In this document: positions 5,044-9,117 of the stretch, piece after piece | Layout: every line of letters starts with the position of its first letter | Numbering within the stretch: the stretch's first letter is position 1 | DNA from: Chitinophagales bacterium | GTDB lineage: Bacteria > Bacteroidota > Bacteroidia > Chitinophagales > UBA2359 | Direction: 5' to 3' | DNA length: 9,117 nucleotides | NCBI GenBank assembly: GCA_020629335.1 | Contig: JAHDDN010000205.1 | Location: forward strand, 1-9,117 | Notes under the pieces: generated by a model | Told to the model about the DNA's origin: nothing | What the model saw: only the letters and a program-made list of their open reading frames with translations | Database searches by the model: none | Program-made: the position numbers and the translations under genes

Positions 5044-5882
5044 AATTCTTCATCTTTAAAAGGCAGTTCTTGAATTTCTTTTTTATTCCTATCTAAGGCA
5101 TCTCGACCTTTTTCCTTATATTCTAAATAACTTTTTAAATTAGTATAAGGTCGTGAAATGCCTATTTCTTTTGACATTTTATTATCTATAAAGTGCATCC
5201 AGTAATCGTCAAAAACCTCTTCTCCAAGTTTTGAAAATATGCCTTTTCCTTCTATCAATTCTGCAATATTTCTTGAAGATCCTATATTTCGAGTATTCCC
5301 ACTTCCTTTACTTGCTGATGCTATTTTATACTTAGGTTGTACAAAGAATTGGAAATCTTTAATGACTGATTTTATTTTGCCTAAATCTTTAAGTTCAAAA
5401 ACATCTTTTTCATTTGGTTTGTCATCTGTATGAGAATAAAGGACACCAAATACAATGTGAGCTGAATACTCTGAATATGGATAGCTAATACTTGGCGTAT
5501 CATCTCTTTTTTGAAAATATCCTTGGTATGTCCCCAAAGTCATTCCTTTGATTCTTGTGTTAGATTGCTTAATAGAACTCTTAATGTCAACCGCAAATTT
5601 TTTATTTGTTTCATTGCATATAAAAGTTAGATCGGGATAAAAGTTTTGTTTTTCTTGATTTTCTAAGGATAAGTTATTCTCTTTTGCAAATTTTTCAAAT
5701 GCTGGAATTAATAAAATTTCAATTACCTTAGAGACAACCTTAGTATCTACGGAAATAGTGTAGATTCTACTATATATATCAATAAATCCCTTAACTATCC
5801 AGTCGCCATCATTTGACGCTATGATTTTATTGTAGCCTTGTGCCTCATTTCTAAGCGCTTTTTCAAATTCATCTTTATTCAT
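5040..5882 (-). CDS. EcoRV-like type II restriction endonuclease
   Basis: A 280-residue homologue of R.EcoRV (about 245 residues), which cuts GATATC to blunt ends with Mg2+. The PD-(D/E)xK active site is present: Asp84 in FYPDLTF, Asp99 and Lys101 in FAVDIKSS, and Glu55 (KVIEILLIP) at the position of EcoRV Glu45. The DNA-recognition loops are also conserved: KQN (78-80) matches the Q-loop before PD, and GSGNTRNIGS (193-202) matches the R-loop GSGNTTNIGS. VEGKGIF of EcoRV appears as IEGKGIF (210-216). DNA-contact residues are retained, so GATATC specificity is likely. The protein is longer than EcoRV mainly through a longer N-terminus and an extra charged C-terminus. It comes first in the operon, overlapping the methyltransferase by 4 bp. 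No controller gene lies next to it. Confidence 0.92.
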   Translation of the reverse strand: MNKDEFEKALRNEAQGYNKIIASNDGDWIVKGFIDIYSRIYTISVDTKVVSKVIEILLIPAFEKFAKENNLSLENQEKQNFYPDLTFICNETNKKFAVDIKSSIKQSNTRIKGMTLGTYQGYFQKRDDTPSISYPYSEYSAHIVFGVLYSHTDDKPNEKDVFELKDLGKIKSVIKDFQFFVQPKYKIASASKGSGNTRNIGSSRNIAELIEGKGIFSKLGEEVFDDYWMHFIDNKMSKEIGISRPYTNLKSYLEYKEKGRDALDRNKKEIQELPFKDEEL

Positions 5883-5948
5883 AATCTAAAGGTAATATTT
5901 TGAGTTTACTTACTTGGCTATTTATAAAAGCTTGGAAAATAACCTAAC

Positions 5949-6004
5949 AAAAAAAGCGCAGTTTGAGAGAAATTGAAACTATCAATTAATCGGAATCACT
6001 GCGC
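5949..6004 (-). terminator. Terminator-like hairpin upstream of the restriction operon
   Basis: GCGCAGT (5956-5962) pairs with ACTGCGC (5998-6004), and an inner stem AATTGA/TCAATT (5971-5976 / 5982-5987) closes a 5-nt loop. On the minus strand seven T (A run 5949-5955) follow. It would stop minus-strand transcripts entering the endonuclease gene from outside, leaving the operon promoter within about 65 bp. No upstream minus-strand gene is visible to feed it. Confidence 0.55.
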
Positions 6005-6055
6005 CCTGTTATGATTTTCCCATCATTACGGCACTAAGATACGAAATTAAAAGAA

Positions 6056-6580
6056 ATGGAATTTGACACTTTTACGGCTTGGATAGTGGCCCGAAATCGG
6101 AACTATCAAAATTCTACTATTGCAGTGTGGAAGCATAGGCGGTTTATACCTGACAAGCCAAAGCAGCAACGGCTCCTCCTCAATGGCCATGCCTTGAAAA
6201 AATCGTATAAGCTGCTAAGACTGCGCTATCTTAGATTATGCGGCCTAATGTACCCACGTTACACACTAACAGATCACAAGCGCAAACATTCAACAATGAC
6301 AGTGCAGCAATGGCTCCTCCTCACAGATCAGATAAGGGACGTCTTAGCACTATTAGCAGACTTTGCGAATAGACCCGAACCTAAGCGGCTACTTAGGGTA
6401 ATTAATGACAATCGAATTAAAGCTTTTGTATTATTCCCATATAGTAAGGTAGTAATTGAGAAGCTCCAGCGCAACCCAAAAGCGGACGTTTCAATTTATC
6501 ACTTATGCCTAATGCGGTCTAACTGCTTAGAAGCGATTAAGAGAACCCAGCCGCTAATAAAAACGCTCGTTCGTATCTAA
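6056..6580 (+). CDS. Hypothetical basic protein, 174 residues
   Basis: The protein is rich in Arg, Lys and Leu and lacks membrane helices or a signal peptide, so it is probably cytoplasmic, perhaps nucleic-acid binding. Two passages carry the same residue pattern, KQQRLLLNG (about 36-44) and VQQWLLLTD, each written by a copy of the dispersed DNA motif (6163-6182 and 6304-6323). The middle (KKSYKLLRLRYLRLCGLMY) is strongly basic and aliphatic. No known family is recognised; a small replication or regulatory protein of the replicon is one possibility. ATG 6056 follows an A-rich leader (TTAAAAGAA). The gene runs opposite to the restriction operon and ends in a strong terminator at 6623. Its motif content matches the resident genes of the window. 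Confidence 0.7.
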   Translation: MEFDTFTAWIVARNRNYQNSTIAVWKHRRFIPDKPKQQRLLLNGHALKKSYKLLRLRYLRLCGLMYPRYTLTDHKRKHSTMTVQQWLLLTDQIRDVLALLADFANRPEPKRLLRVINDNRIKAFVLFPYSKVVIEKLQRNPKADVSIYHLCLMRSNCLEAIKRTQPLIKTLVRI

Positions 6581-6622
6581 ATTTTTAGGTTTTAGGTAGG
6601 TTCGTAATTTTCCATTAATTGC

Positions 6623-6658
6623 AAGGTGTGGACGTGTATTTGTCCACACCTTTTTTTT
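6623..6658 (+). terminator. Strong intrinsic terminator of the 6056-6580 gene
   Basis: AAGGTGTGGAC (6623-6633) pairs perfectly with GTCCACACCTT (6642-6652) over an 8-nt loop, followed by a continuous T run to 6658. It begins 43 bp past the stop. Confidence 0.9.
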
Positions 6659-6661
6659 ATA

Positions 6662-6670
6662 AAAGACCAG
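6662..6670 (+). repeat. AAAGACCAG element, copy 3
   Basis: AAAGACCAG lies 82 bp past the stop of the 174-residue gene, directly after its terminator. The first two copies follow the 61-residue gene and the recombinase gene on the same strand. Here it lies beyond the predicted RNA end, which argues against a purely mRNA-level role. Confidence 0.45.
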
Positions 6671-6697
6671 GAACATTTGAGGCGCTGGAAGCCCCGT

Positions 6698-6732
6698 AAA
6701 CATTGACTTTGTTTAGTCGTGAATGTTTTTTT
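6698..6732 (+). terminator. Second terminator-like hairpin
   Basis: AAACATT plus GAC (6698-6707) pairs with GTC plus AATGTTT (6716-6728), leaving a 3-nt bulge (GTG), and a T run follows to 6732. It would back up the stronger terminator at 6623. The stem is A/T-rich, so efficiency is uncertain. Confidence 0.4.
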
Positions 6733-6846
6733 ATGAAAAAAAAAGGAATAAATTGTGTGGAATTTATGGTGTAAATGACTCTTAATAGTAGACGCCTATT
6801 TAGTAGAAACGAAAAATTAAGTTTTTATAGGCTTAATAATAGGTTT

Positions 6847-6883
6847 AGCCCTTGCCTTTTTCATTTTTAGGCAGGGGCTTTTT
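6847..6883 (+). terminator. Intrinsic terminator facing the partition operon
   Basis: AGCCCTTGCCT (6847-6857) pairs with AGGCAGGGGCT (6869-6879) with one U-G wobble, followed by TTTT. It stops + strand transcripts before they run against the minus-strand partition genes. The 6733-6846 stretch has no convincing gene, only a weak stem (GCCTAT 6794-6799 with ATAGGC 6827-6832). Confidence 0.75.
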
Positions 6884-6890
6884 ATATATC

Positions 6891-6910
6891 AGTATAAACG
6901 AGTTTATATT
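6891..6910. promoter_or_regulatory. Inverted GTTTATA repeat downstream of the partition genes (possible centromere site)
   Basis: AGTATAAAC (6891-6899) and GTTTATATT (6902-6910) form an inverted pair matching at 8 of 9 positions. The half-site GTTTATAC/T is the same one found upstream of parA at 7867-7953. Copies on both sides of the operon suit binding of the RHH partner as part of a parS-like centromere. Confidence 0.5.
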
Positions 6911-6919
6911 GATGTAAAG

Positions 6920-7243
6920 TTATTTAGTTTTATACTTGTGCTTTTTTTCGTACTTCGTAAGATATTCGTTTAATGCGTTTTCAATGAAAAGGTTTTGTAA
7001 GTTGTGCTTATCATCATCATTAAATTGGGCGTGTTGTACTGCCTTTTTTAAACGGCTTTTAGTTGTCGGATTCATCTTTATTAAATGACTTTTCCAATCT
7101 TTAGGTATTCGCTTTGTTGGGCCTGTCTTTTTAGAAACTGCTTTTTTAGCGTCATTCGCTTTCATTTGTTTAAACTCGCTCATAGGGTTAGTTCTGTTAT
7201 TTAAGTTGTTTTTAACTGCGCTTTTTTTCTTATCATCGCTCAT
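6920..7243 (-). CDS. Ribbon-helix-helix centromere-binding partner of ParA
   Basis: A 107-residue, very basic protein. The first 50 residues are Lys/Asn-rich and look flexible. Residues about 51-99 fit a ribbon-helix-helix domain: a short strand (SHLIKMN), helix A (PTTKSRLKKAVQHAQ) and helix B (KHNLQNLFIENALNEYLTKYEK). This is the build of ParG- and omega-type proteins, which bind centromere repeats as dimers, repress their own operon, and use the flexible N-terminus to stimulate ParA ATPase. The gene lies 11 bp downstream of parA on the same strand, the usual order in type Ib partition operons. No conserved sequence beyond the fold is recognised, so the call rests on fold pattern plus context. 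The likely targets are the GTTTATA repeats on either side. Confidence 0.75.
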   Translation of the reverse strand: MSDDKKKSAVKNNLNNRTNPMSEFKQMKANDAKKAVSKKTGPTKRIPKDWKSHLIKMNPTTKSRLKKAVQHAQFNDDDKHNLQNLFIENALNEYLTKYEKKHKYKTK

Positions 7244-7254
7244 AATATTCTGAT

Positions 7255-7854
7255 TTAGATTAATTCAGCTAACACGCTTTTTGTTAGCTCGTTTATTTCC
7301 TCAATAGCTCGACGGTTCCCAGCATCAAAAATGCTTTTGCCGTATTCGATGGATTCACTATATACAACTCTATTGTATATTATACCGTTTAATACCGATA
7401 TATTTTGAGTCTTTAATAAATCAATTGTTCTATGTAGGACATTGGAACGAGACGCCATATTTAGCACCGCTACGGCCTTTGTGTTAGTGTTGGCTGTTAT
7501 ATACTCATTTGTATTAATTAAGCTTATAGCGTCCATAATGGAGGGCTTACAGGGCATTAATACTAAATTAGAGGCTTTCAGTAGTGGCAGCGTGCGCTCC
7601 GTAGCTTGTGGCGCTAAGTCTGCTATTATAATCTTATGATCCAGCTTTGCCAAGTCGGACGGCTCCAGCACCTCCAGCAGTGGAAGCTCCAACGCTGGAA
7701 ATACATTTGCAATATTAGTTAATGACTTTTGTGTGTCAGCATCTACAATGCCAACCTTATGCCCCGTTTTTGCTAATGACTTAGCTAAGTGTATTGTTAA
7801 TGTAGTCTTTCCAGTACCTCCCTTATTGGTGAAAATCGAAACGAGTGCAGGCAT
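7255..7854 (-). CDS. parA: ParA-type partition ATPase (short, type Ib)
   Basis: A 199-residue P-loop ATPase of the ParA/MinD group that moves plasmid copies apart by forming ATP-bound dimers on the nucleoid. The deviant Walker A box is KGGTGKTT (11-18), with the signature Lys11 and catalytic Lys16. The A' box is DADTQKS (38-44) and Walker B is IIIADLAP (75-82, Asp79). About 200 residues without an N-terminal helix-turn-helix is typical of type Ib proteins such as ParF, which leave repression to the small partner. ATG 7854 follows an A-rich leader. A TATATTTG -7 box (7875-7882) and GTTTATA-type repeats lie directly upstream. The RHH partner follows after 11 bp. The stretch 7661-7680 carries the dispersed motif on the opposite (+) strand. 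Confidence 0.93.
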   Translation of the reverse strand: MPALVSIFTNKGGTGKTTLTIHLAKSLAKTGHKVGIVDADTQKSLTNIANVFPALELPLLEVLEPSDLAKLDHKIIIADLAPQATERTLPLLKASNLVLMPCKPSIMDAISLINTNEYITANTNTKAVAVLNMASRSNVLHRTIDLLKTQNISVLNGIIYNRVVYSESIEYGKSIFDAGNRRAIEEINELTKSVLAELI

Positions 7855-7866
7855 AGTTTAAGTTTT

Positions 7867-7953
7867 GGTTTATACAAATATACACCTTTTTATACTAATT
7901 GTTATCGGTATATTGTGTATATACTTGTTTAGTTTGTTTATACTAATATAAAC
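7867..7953. promoter_or_regulatory. Repeat array upstream of parA: operator and probable centromere
   Basis: Four related A/T-rich sites lie within 87 bp: GGTTTATACAAATATACACC (7867-7886, arms 7 of 8), TTTTTATACTAATTG (from 7887), GTATATTGTGTATATAC (7908-7924, 6-bp arms) and GTTTATACTAATATAAAC (7936-7953, perfect 7-bp arms). The first covers the parA -7 box and the last lies between the -33 and -7 boxes of a divergent promoter. One bound RHH protein could therefore control both directions. Confidence 0.65.
7875..7882 (-). promoter_or_regulatory. -7 box of the parA promoter
   Basis: On the minus strand these bases read TATATTTG, an exact match to the Bacteroidota -7 consensus TAnnTTTG. A start near 7868 would give a leader of only about 14 nt. 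No clear -33 TTTG is found at the expected distance, so activity may depend on the -7 box alone. Confidence 0.55.
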
Positions 7954-7964
7954 AACTATATTTG
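7933..7964 (+). promoter_or_regulatory. Divergent + strand promoter of the structured RNA
   Basis: TTTG (7933-7936), a 20-bp spacer and TATATTTG (7957-7964) match both Bacteroidota promoter boxes exactly. The spacer holds the perfect palindrome GTTTATACTAATATAAAC, so the partition RHH protein could repress it. Transcription would begin at about 7967-7971, at the first bases of the 14-bp stem described next. Confidence 0.65.
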
Positions 7965-7965
7965 C

Positions 7966-8061
7966 ACTGCTTACACTTCGATATACATACGATATTAAAA
8001 AGGCAAGCCCCTAATTTTACAATGAAGTGTAAGCAGTTTCATAAGTGATTTAGGGGCTTTT
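7966..8061 (+). ncRNA. Putative structured RNA with two interleaved stems (pseudoknot)
   Basis: Stem 1: ACTGCTTACACTTC (7966-7979) is the exact reverse complement of GAAGTGTAAGCAGT (8024-8037). Stem 2: AAGCCCCTAA (8005-8014) is the exact reverse complement of TTAGGGGCTT (8050-8059). The order is 1-left, 2-left, 1-right, 2-right, so both can form together only as a pseudoknot; otherwise they are alternative folds. Stem 2 ends in CTTTT and then a U-rich stretch, so it could also act as a terminator. The RNA would start right at stem 1, behind a good promoter. No open frame of note lies within it. Possible roles are a riboregulator of the downstream membrane-protein genes, an antisense or copy-number RNA, or an RNA antitoxin; none is established. 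Confidence 0.55.
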
Positions 8062-8076
8062 GCTGTTTTGTAAGAG

Positions 8077-8096
8077 GCGCAGCAGCTCCTCCTCCA
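8077..8096 (+). repeat. 20-bp motif copy between genes
   Basis: GCGCAGCAGCTCCTCCTCCA is identical to 2567-2586 in the recombinase gene. Here it is non-coding, just after the structured RNA, which supports a DNA-level or mutational origin for the motif. Confidence 0.8.
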
Positions 8097-8103
8097 GTAT
8101 CAA

Positions 8104-8147
8104 ATAAAAAAAGGTGCAAGTATCACACGCTAATGTCAACTTACACC
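8104..8147 (-). terminator. Minus-strand terminator-like hairpin
   Basis: GGTGCAAGT (8113-8121) pairs with ACTTACACC (8139-8147) except for one position. On the minus strand a run of seven T (A run from 8106) follows. It would end leftward transcripts from the 8150-8350 region before they reach the structured RNA and parA. No minus-strand gene is visible there. Confidence 0.45.
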
Positions 8148-8148
8148 C

Positions 8149-8166
8149 TAATCAAAAAACCGTATT
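8149..8166 (+). repeat. 18-bp direct repeat, copy 1
   Basis: TAATCAAAAAACCGTATT differs at one base from 8333-8350. It runs into a small palindrome, CGTATT-A-AATACG (8161-8173). Confidence 0.55.
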
Positions 8167-8218
8167 AAATACGATTCCATGACAAAGATAAGCTTTTCTA
8201 TTAGAGCGCCATAGTTGC

Positions 8219-8325
8219 GCCCCTACCCTATGCAAAAAAAAAGGAGGCCCGAAGGTGCCACCACTAGCAAACACACGCATAAAAGCCTAAAAAACTACCT
8301 ACACGCTATAAAATAGGGTAGGGGC
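8219..8325. repeat. Long-range perfect inverted repeat, 13-bp arms
   Basis: GCCCCTACCCTAT (8219-8231) is the exact reverse complement of ATAGGGTAGGGGC (8313-8325), enclosing 81 bp. The arms share GCCCCTA and TAGGGGC with stem 2 of the RNA at 7966-8061. The right arm ends 26 bp before ATG 8352, so a stem in the mRNA leader could influence translation of the membrane-protein genes. Confidence 0.65.
8234..8262 (-). terminator. Minus-strand terminator-like hairpin inside the long inverted repeat
   Basis: GGAGGC (8243-8248) pairs with GCCACC (8257-8262) apart from one A-A mismatch, over an 8-nt loop. On the minus strand nine T follow (A run 8234-8242). Together with the hairpin at 8104-8147 it would block leftward transcription twice, or end a short leftward RNA starting near 8350. 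Confidence 0.4.
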
Positions 8326-8332
8326 TTATTAT

Positions 8333-8350
8333 TAATCAAAAAACTGTATT
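8333..8350 (+). repeat. 18-bp direct repeat, copy 2, at the start of the membrane-protein gene
   Basis: TAATCAAAAAACTGTATT matches 8149-8166 at 17 of 18 bases and ends one base before ATG 8352. The two copies frame the hairpin-rich segment. Confidence 0.55.
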
Positions 8351-8351
8351 T

Positions 8352-8672
8352 ATGTATTTCAAAAAAAAGACAGCCGCCGAACAAGCAGCGGCCACCGAAA
8401 AAATAAACGGCCCCATTTATATAGCAGATCCTCCAGCGCACAAGCTGCGAAATCATTATTTACTACGCCACCCAGCCACCGCAATAGTTGGCGCTATTGG
8501 CTTTGTTCTCCTCCTCCTTATGTTGGCAAGTATTCCAGCCGACACCGCCCGAAGTGTCGAAAAAAAGCCCGTCATCAAATTTGAAAATATCAATTTCTAT
8601 TCCTGCGATGATGAAAGCGAACCGATTAGCTTAAACCATTTGTTCACCTCCTCAAATTCTAATCATGCCTAA
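8352..8672 (+). CDS. Small single-span membrane protein, 106 residues
   Basis: A basic N-terminus (MYFKKK) leads into an Ala-rich helix and a polar stretch. One strong membrane helix follows at about residues 42-61 (ATAIVGAIGFVLLLLMLASI), preceded by LRNHYLLRH. The positive charges before the helix suggest the N-terminus stays in the cytoplasm, with the acidic C-terminal 45 residues outside the inner membrane. There is no signal-peptide cleavage motif and no recognised family. ATG 8352 has no Shine-Dalgarno sequence and sits just behind an 18-bp direct repeat and a long inverted repeat. The last 8 bp overlap the next gene (ATGCCTAA), which suggests coupled translation and joint function. Plasmid transfer, surface exclusion or toxin-like roles are all possible for such a pair. 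Confidence 0.65.
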   Translation: MYFKKKTAAEQAAATEKINGPIYIADPPAHKLRNHYLLRHPATAIVGAIGFVLLLLMLASIPADTARSVEKKPVIKFENINFYSCDDESEPISLNHLFTSSNSNHA

Positions 8673-9018
8673 GAGAACAACAACCAGCAGACGCCGAACC
8701 AGTACCACCAAAGCGCCCAGCAAACAAGCAACTTACTTTGAGAAAGCACTAGCTTATTTGATAGTTAGTATAGTTGTGTACGGCTGTTTTATTTACGACC
8801 CGACCGCCGACCCATTAGACGGGCAAAGCTACGGGCAACGGCTAAGATCAGAGCGACACGCCCACGAAAAAAACTATGACATATACGATTATCGACGGAC
8901 GCCCGAAGTGCAAGCATACAACCGAAACCGAACAACAGGAATGCCCAGCTATTACAATCCCGAAACGGGCGCTATCACTTCTTACGATGATTACCACCGT
9001 AACCACTACGGCGGCTAA
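8665..9018 (+). CDS. Small single-span membrane protein, Tyr-rich C-terminus, 117 residues
   Basis: The N-terminus is Thr/Arg/Ser/Lys-rich and basic (residues 1-20). A single membrane helix follows at about residues 27-44 (KALAYLIVSIVVYGCFIY). The long polar tail has many Tyr, Arg and Asp residues (YDIYDYRRTPEVQAYNRNR, then YYNPETGAITSYDDY). By the positive-inside rule the basic head is cytoplasmic and the tail lies beyond the inner membrane. No domain is recognised. It overlaps the preceding membrane-protein gene by 8 bp and is followed by a strong terminator, so the two form a short operon. The similar architecture of the two products suggests a membrane complex. Confidence 0.65.
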   Translation: MPKRTTTSRRRTSTTKAPSKQATYFEKALAYLIVSIVVYGCFIYDPTADPLDGQSYGQRLRSERHAHEKNYDIYDYRRTPEVQAYNRNRTTGMPSYYNPETGAITSYDDYHRNHYGG

Positions 9019-9037
9019 TACTATTTAGGAGAATTTA

Positions 9038-9076
9038 GCAGCAGCCGCTCCTCCCCAATTGGAGCGGCTGCATTTT
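9038..9076 (+). terminator. Strong intrinsic terminator of the membrane-protein operon
   Basis: GCAGCCGCTCC (9041-9051) pairs perfectly with GGAGCGGCTGC (9061-9071) over a 9-nt loop, followed by ATTTT. As with the recombinase terminator, the left arm (GCAGCAGCCGCTCCTCCCCA, 9038-9057) is a copy of the dispersed motif. Confidence 0.85.
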
Positions 9077-9117
9077 CGATTAATCAATTATCATTATCAA
9101 ATATGAATACATCATAC

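Noticed and set aside
6733..6774. Short ATG frame encoding 13 residues (MKKKGINCVEFMV)
   Set aside because: Too short, in an AT-rich spacer, without promoter or start signal; chance is sufficient.
7442..7639. 65-codon + strand frame, apparently hydrophobic
   Set aside because: It is antisense to parA, whose Walker motifs show the minus strand to be coding.
8100..8350. Retron-like non-coding RNA, suggested by the long inverted repeat and inner hairpins
   Set aside because: No reverse transcriptase gene is present in the window, and the arms and spacing do not fit a recognisable msr-msd layout.

Overview
The window looks like part of an accessory replicon, most likely a plasmid, from a member of the Bacteroidota. 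Four things point that way. Promoter-like sites match the TTTG / TAnnTTTG pattern of that phylum. Almost no start codon has a Shine-Dalgarno sequence, and upstream regions are A-rich instead. The base composition is low-GC. The gene content is typical of plasmids: a ParA plus ribbon-helix-helix partition pair, a tyrosine recombinase with a dif-like site in its leader, a type II restriction-modification pair, and many small unrecognised genes. A marine or filamentous genus such as Saprospira or a relative is possible, but that is a guess.

Layout. 1-618: the 3' end of an unrecognised + strand gene, overlapped by a 61-residue gene. 620-925: gene-free, with 3' sequences and the terminator of the next operon. 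926-1943: an AT-rich minus-strand group (99-residue protein, two-helix membrane protein, XRE-type regulator). 1944-2524: gene-free, with direct repeats, a terminator, a perfect palindrome and a dif-like site. 2525-3664: tyrosine recombinase and its terminator. 4090-5882: minus-strand EcoRV-type restriction-modification operon, endonuclease first, methyltransferase second. 6056-6580: unrecognised basic protein with a strong terminator. 6920-7854: minus-strand parA and RHH partner, with GTTTATA-type repeats on both sides. 7855-8351: divergent promoter region, an RNA with two interleaved stems, and further hairpins. 8352-9018: two overlapping genes for small single-span membrane proteins, ended by a strong terminator.

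How it fits together. The partition pair, the recombinase with its dif-like site and the restriction-modification pair are all plasmid-maintenance functions: segregation, multimer resolution, and post-segregational killing or exclusion of phage. Two AT-rich blocks, the XRE group and the restriction-modification operon, lack a short DNA motif (GCAGC..CTCCTCC) that recurs through the rest of the window. They therefore look like later arrivals. The XRE block is also bounded by a 14-bp direct repeat, with one copy next to the recombinase gene.

Most notable observations: (1) an RNA-like element at 7966-8061 with two perfect interleaved stems (14 and 10 bp), directly behind a good divergent promoter that overlaps the partition operator, with partial echoes of its stem sequences further downstream; (2) the dispersed, strand-biased GCAGC..CTCCTCC motif, read in different codon frames and also present between genes; (3) the 14-bp direct repeats around the XRE block; (4) the EcoRV-like pair arranged as a translationally coupled operon. 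All assignments rest on reading the sequence and on remembered family sequences; no search or folding program was run.
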